From: Thamnidium elegans
Lineage: Eukaryota > Mucoromycota > Mucoromycetes > Mucorales > Mucoraceae
NCBI GenBank assembly: GCA_025201345.1
Contig: JAIXMG010000004.1
Span: 868,001 to 932,000 of the forward strand
Reading direction: 5' to 3'
DNA: 64,000 bases
The notes under the pieces are model-generated. The model saw only the letters and a program-made list of their open reading frames with translations, ran no database searches and had not been told where the DNA came from. The translations under genes and the position numbers were made by a program. Within the stretch, counting starts at the first letter, position 1. Each line of letters opens with the position of its first letter. This document shows, piece after piece, positions 61,096 through 64,000 of the stretch.

Positions 61096-61150
61096 TTGAA
61101 CGTCTAATGTATACTACGTACCTTTGGAATGACGACTTCACCGGTATAAT
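61096..61150. repeat. Short dispersed motif, copy 1
   Basis: GTATACTACGTACCTTTGGA then ATGACGACTTCACCGGTATA; the same order of words recurs at 61328-61380. Confidence 0.5.
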
Positions 61151-61327
61151 ACGCTAGTATGTGAGATTCTCGTTTATTTTGGTTAGCGTACTGGCAAAGC
61201 GTTGTTCAAAGCATAAAGTGATTTTCAGTATATGAATACTGCACATATTTTTATACTGTTTATCATTCCGGAAAATTTATTGCTTGATCGTAATACTTCT
61301 GGTGTATTAAGCTAGTGGTATATATGG

Positions 61328-61380
61328 ATCCGGTATACTACATACTCTTCGAGTGACGACTTGGCTGGTATACTATACGA
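61328..61380. repeat. Short dispersed motif, copy 2
   Basis: GTATACTACATACTCTTCGA then GTGACGACTTGGCTGGTATA, about 77 percent matching the copy 230 bp upstream. Confidence 0.5.
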
Positions 61381-61863
61381 CCGAAGATTTTTACAGTGAC
61401 AAATAAAATTTCCATTTTAAATGTTTGTACGATGGATGCCAGAAAAAAATCGCCTTATAAAGAATAATAGTGCTAAACAAATTTTTCTTTCTAAAATAAA
61501 TTAGCCTATGCTGGGTATCGTCTAGCTACAAATATATGTAGCTTTGGTCGTTACCAAGCGAATATCAAAGAGATATAATGTCGAACTAGTTACCTTTTAA
61601 ACAACGCTAAATAAATTAGGAAACATTCATGGGAAATAGTTTAATATTATAATATATACCTTTTCATATCTGAATTCACTTGAGAAAGTACTATTCATAA
61701 AACGTTAATTTTCTTCAATTTAATTCTCTAAATGTATAAAGATAATAGTTAGCTTCGCATAATAAGTCCAAAAGATAAACATTTAATAGTAGATGTACAC
61801 TATAATTTATAGTAAAACAGGAAGCAATGAGTATTAAAAAAAAGTGAACTAGGACATACCTTT

Positions 61864-62055
61864 TTGACAGAGTCTGCTCAAAGTCCTGATCTCAACCTAT
61901 CGAAAAGAAGGGCGGAGGCAAGAAGCCTGGAAGATTTGGAGGCGATAATCAAAGAGCAATGGAGTCGTCTGGGGGAAGAGAAGTTCGTCGTTGCAAGTGT
62001 GGGGGCTAGATACCAGGCTATAAAAAAGGCTCGTGGCTTTAATACAATATATTAA
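61864..62055 (+). mobile_element. Tc1/mariner transposase C-terminal relic
   Basis: The frame gives 'AQSPDLNLSKRRAEARSLED' then 'LEAIIKEQWSRLGEEK' and 'RYQAIKKARGFNTIY'. AQSPDLN is the hallmark before the last catalytic acidic residue of Tc1 transposases, and the LEE..I..EW helix plus K-A-x-G-x-x-T-x-Y end fit the C terminus. The stretch that should follow PDLN (PIENLW..LK, with the catalytic Glu) is missing, so the protein cannot be active. The rest of the element is not visible. Confidence 0.8.
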
Positions 62056-62263
62056 AATCGAATATGTATCTTGTTAATTGTGTGATGTTTGAAGTAATTT
62101 TTATTGTATATTATCATATTTTAAATATTAGCATTAATAATGGCTTTAAAAATGCGGCAAAATGTGATGATATATTCCTGCACGGTGTTGTACAAGATAA
62201 AAAAAAAAGGTAATGTATTAAAAAGTTTGTAAATAAAAAGTAATGTGCCAGGAAAAAAAAAAA

Positions 62264-63938
<1,675 letters not shown>

Positions 63939-63948
63939 ACTTAAAACT

Positions 63949-63950
<2 letters not shown>

Positions 63951-63990
<40 letters not shown>
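63951..63990 (-). repeat. Homopolymer A tract (T on gene strand), about 40 nt
   Basis: Uninterrupted A on the plus strand directly upstream of the kinase start; one of the longest of about a dozen such tracts in the window. Confidence 0.9.
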
Positions 63991-63992
<2 letters not shown>

Positions 63993-64000
63993 CAAAAAAG

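Larger units (their letters stand above)
57116..62263. other. 5.1 kb gene-poor, repeat- and relic-rich region
   Basis: No complete gene. It holds a hairpin (57919-57970), two pairs of diverged duplications, a 5S-like sequence, coding-like tandem relics (59.7-60.3 kb), two copies of a 45-bp motif at 61.1 and 61.3 kb, and a Tc1 transposase relic. An A tract of about 27 nt lies at 58815-58841. Confidence 0.6.

Overview
The window looks like a nuclear contig from an early-diverging filamentous fungus, most likely Mucoromycota (Mucorales-like). It is very AT-rich, with long A/T homopolymers, short GT-AG introns of about 50-90 nt, several introns per gene, and 1-5 kb gene-poor spacers. The proteins are typically fungal: Num1/ApsA cortical anchor, bifunctional HIS7, OLE1 with a cytochrome b5 tail, type II NADH dehydrogenase, PEX11. 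A decayed P450 fragment resembles the Mucorales CYP509 group. The species cannot be named from the sequence.

Layout. 1-2.5 kb: 5' part of a UFD4/TRIP12-type ubiquitin ligase (minus, runs off the left edge), head to head with a UBP12/USP15-type deubiquitinase (3.7-7.6 kb). 7.8-8.7 kb: ribosomal protein eL14 (minus). 8.7-12.3 kb: gene-poor, with a MITE and a partial copy. 12.3-13.7 kb: palmitoyl-protein thioesterase. 13.9-14.8 kb: secreted Thr-rich protein. 15.5-16.3 kb: ribosomal protein uL30 (minus). 16.5-17.6 kb: coiled-coil protein (minus). 18.0-19.9 kb: alternative NADH dehydrogenase (minus). 21.0-22.5 kb: delta-9 desaturase (minus). 23.3-24.8 kb: secreted helical protein. 26.6-27.6 kb: PEX11. 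28.7-30.0 kb: Asn/Gln/His-rich prion-like protein. 30.1-31.8 kb: TRF4-type poly(A) polymerase (minus). 32.1-32.4 kb: P450 pseudogene exon. 32.9-34.1 kb: mitochondrial CAD-family alcohol dehydrogenase (minus). 36.9-38.9 kb: His/Pro-rich single-pass membrane protein. 39.8-41.1 kb: disordered acidic protein. 41.9-43.1 kb: bHLH transcription factor (minus). 46.9-48.7 kb: 6-phosphofructo-2-kinase/fructose-2,6-bisphosphatase (minus). 49.5-51.2 kb: HIS7. 51.7-57.1 kb: Num1/Mcp5 cortical anchor. 57.1-62.2 kb: gene-poor, with diverged duplications, a Tc1 transposase relic and a possible 5S rRNA-derived sequence. 62.3-63.9 kb: PKA catalytic subunit (minus).

The genes are mostly unrelated housekeeping and regulatory genes. 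The one functional pairing is the divergent ubiquitin ligase and deubiquitinase. The most distinctive property is gene architecture: at least five genes need internal coding micro-exons of 15-20 nt to keep the conserved reading frame, one intron is GC-AG, and both ribosomal genes have 6-11 nt first coding exons. I found no CRISPR array, defence island, biosynthetic cluster or clearly new multi-gene system. All exon boundaries are hand-inferred from splice signals, frame and family conservation.
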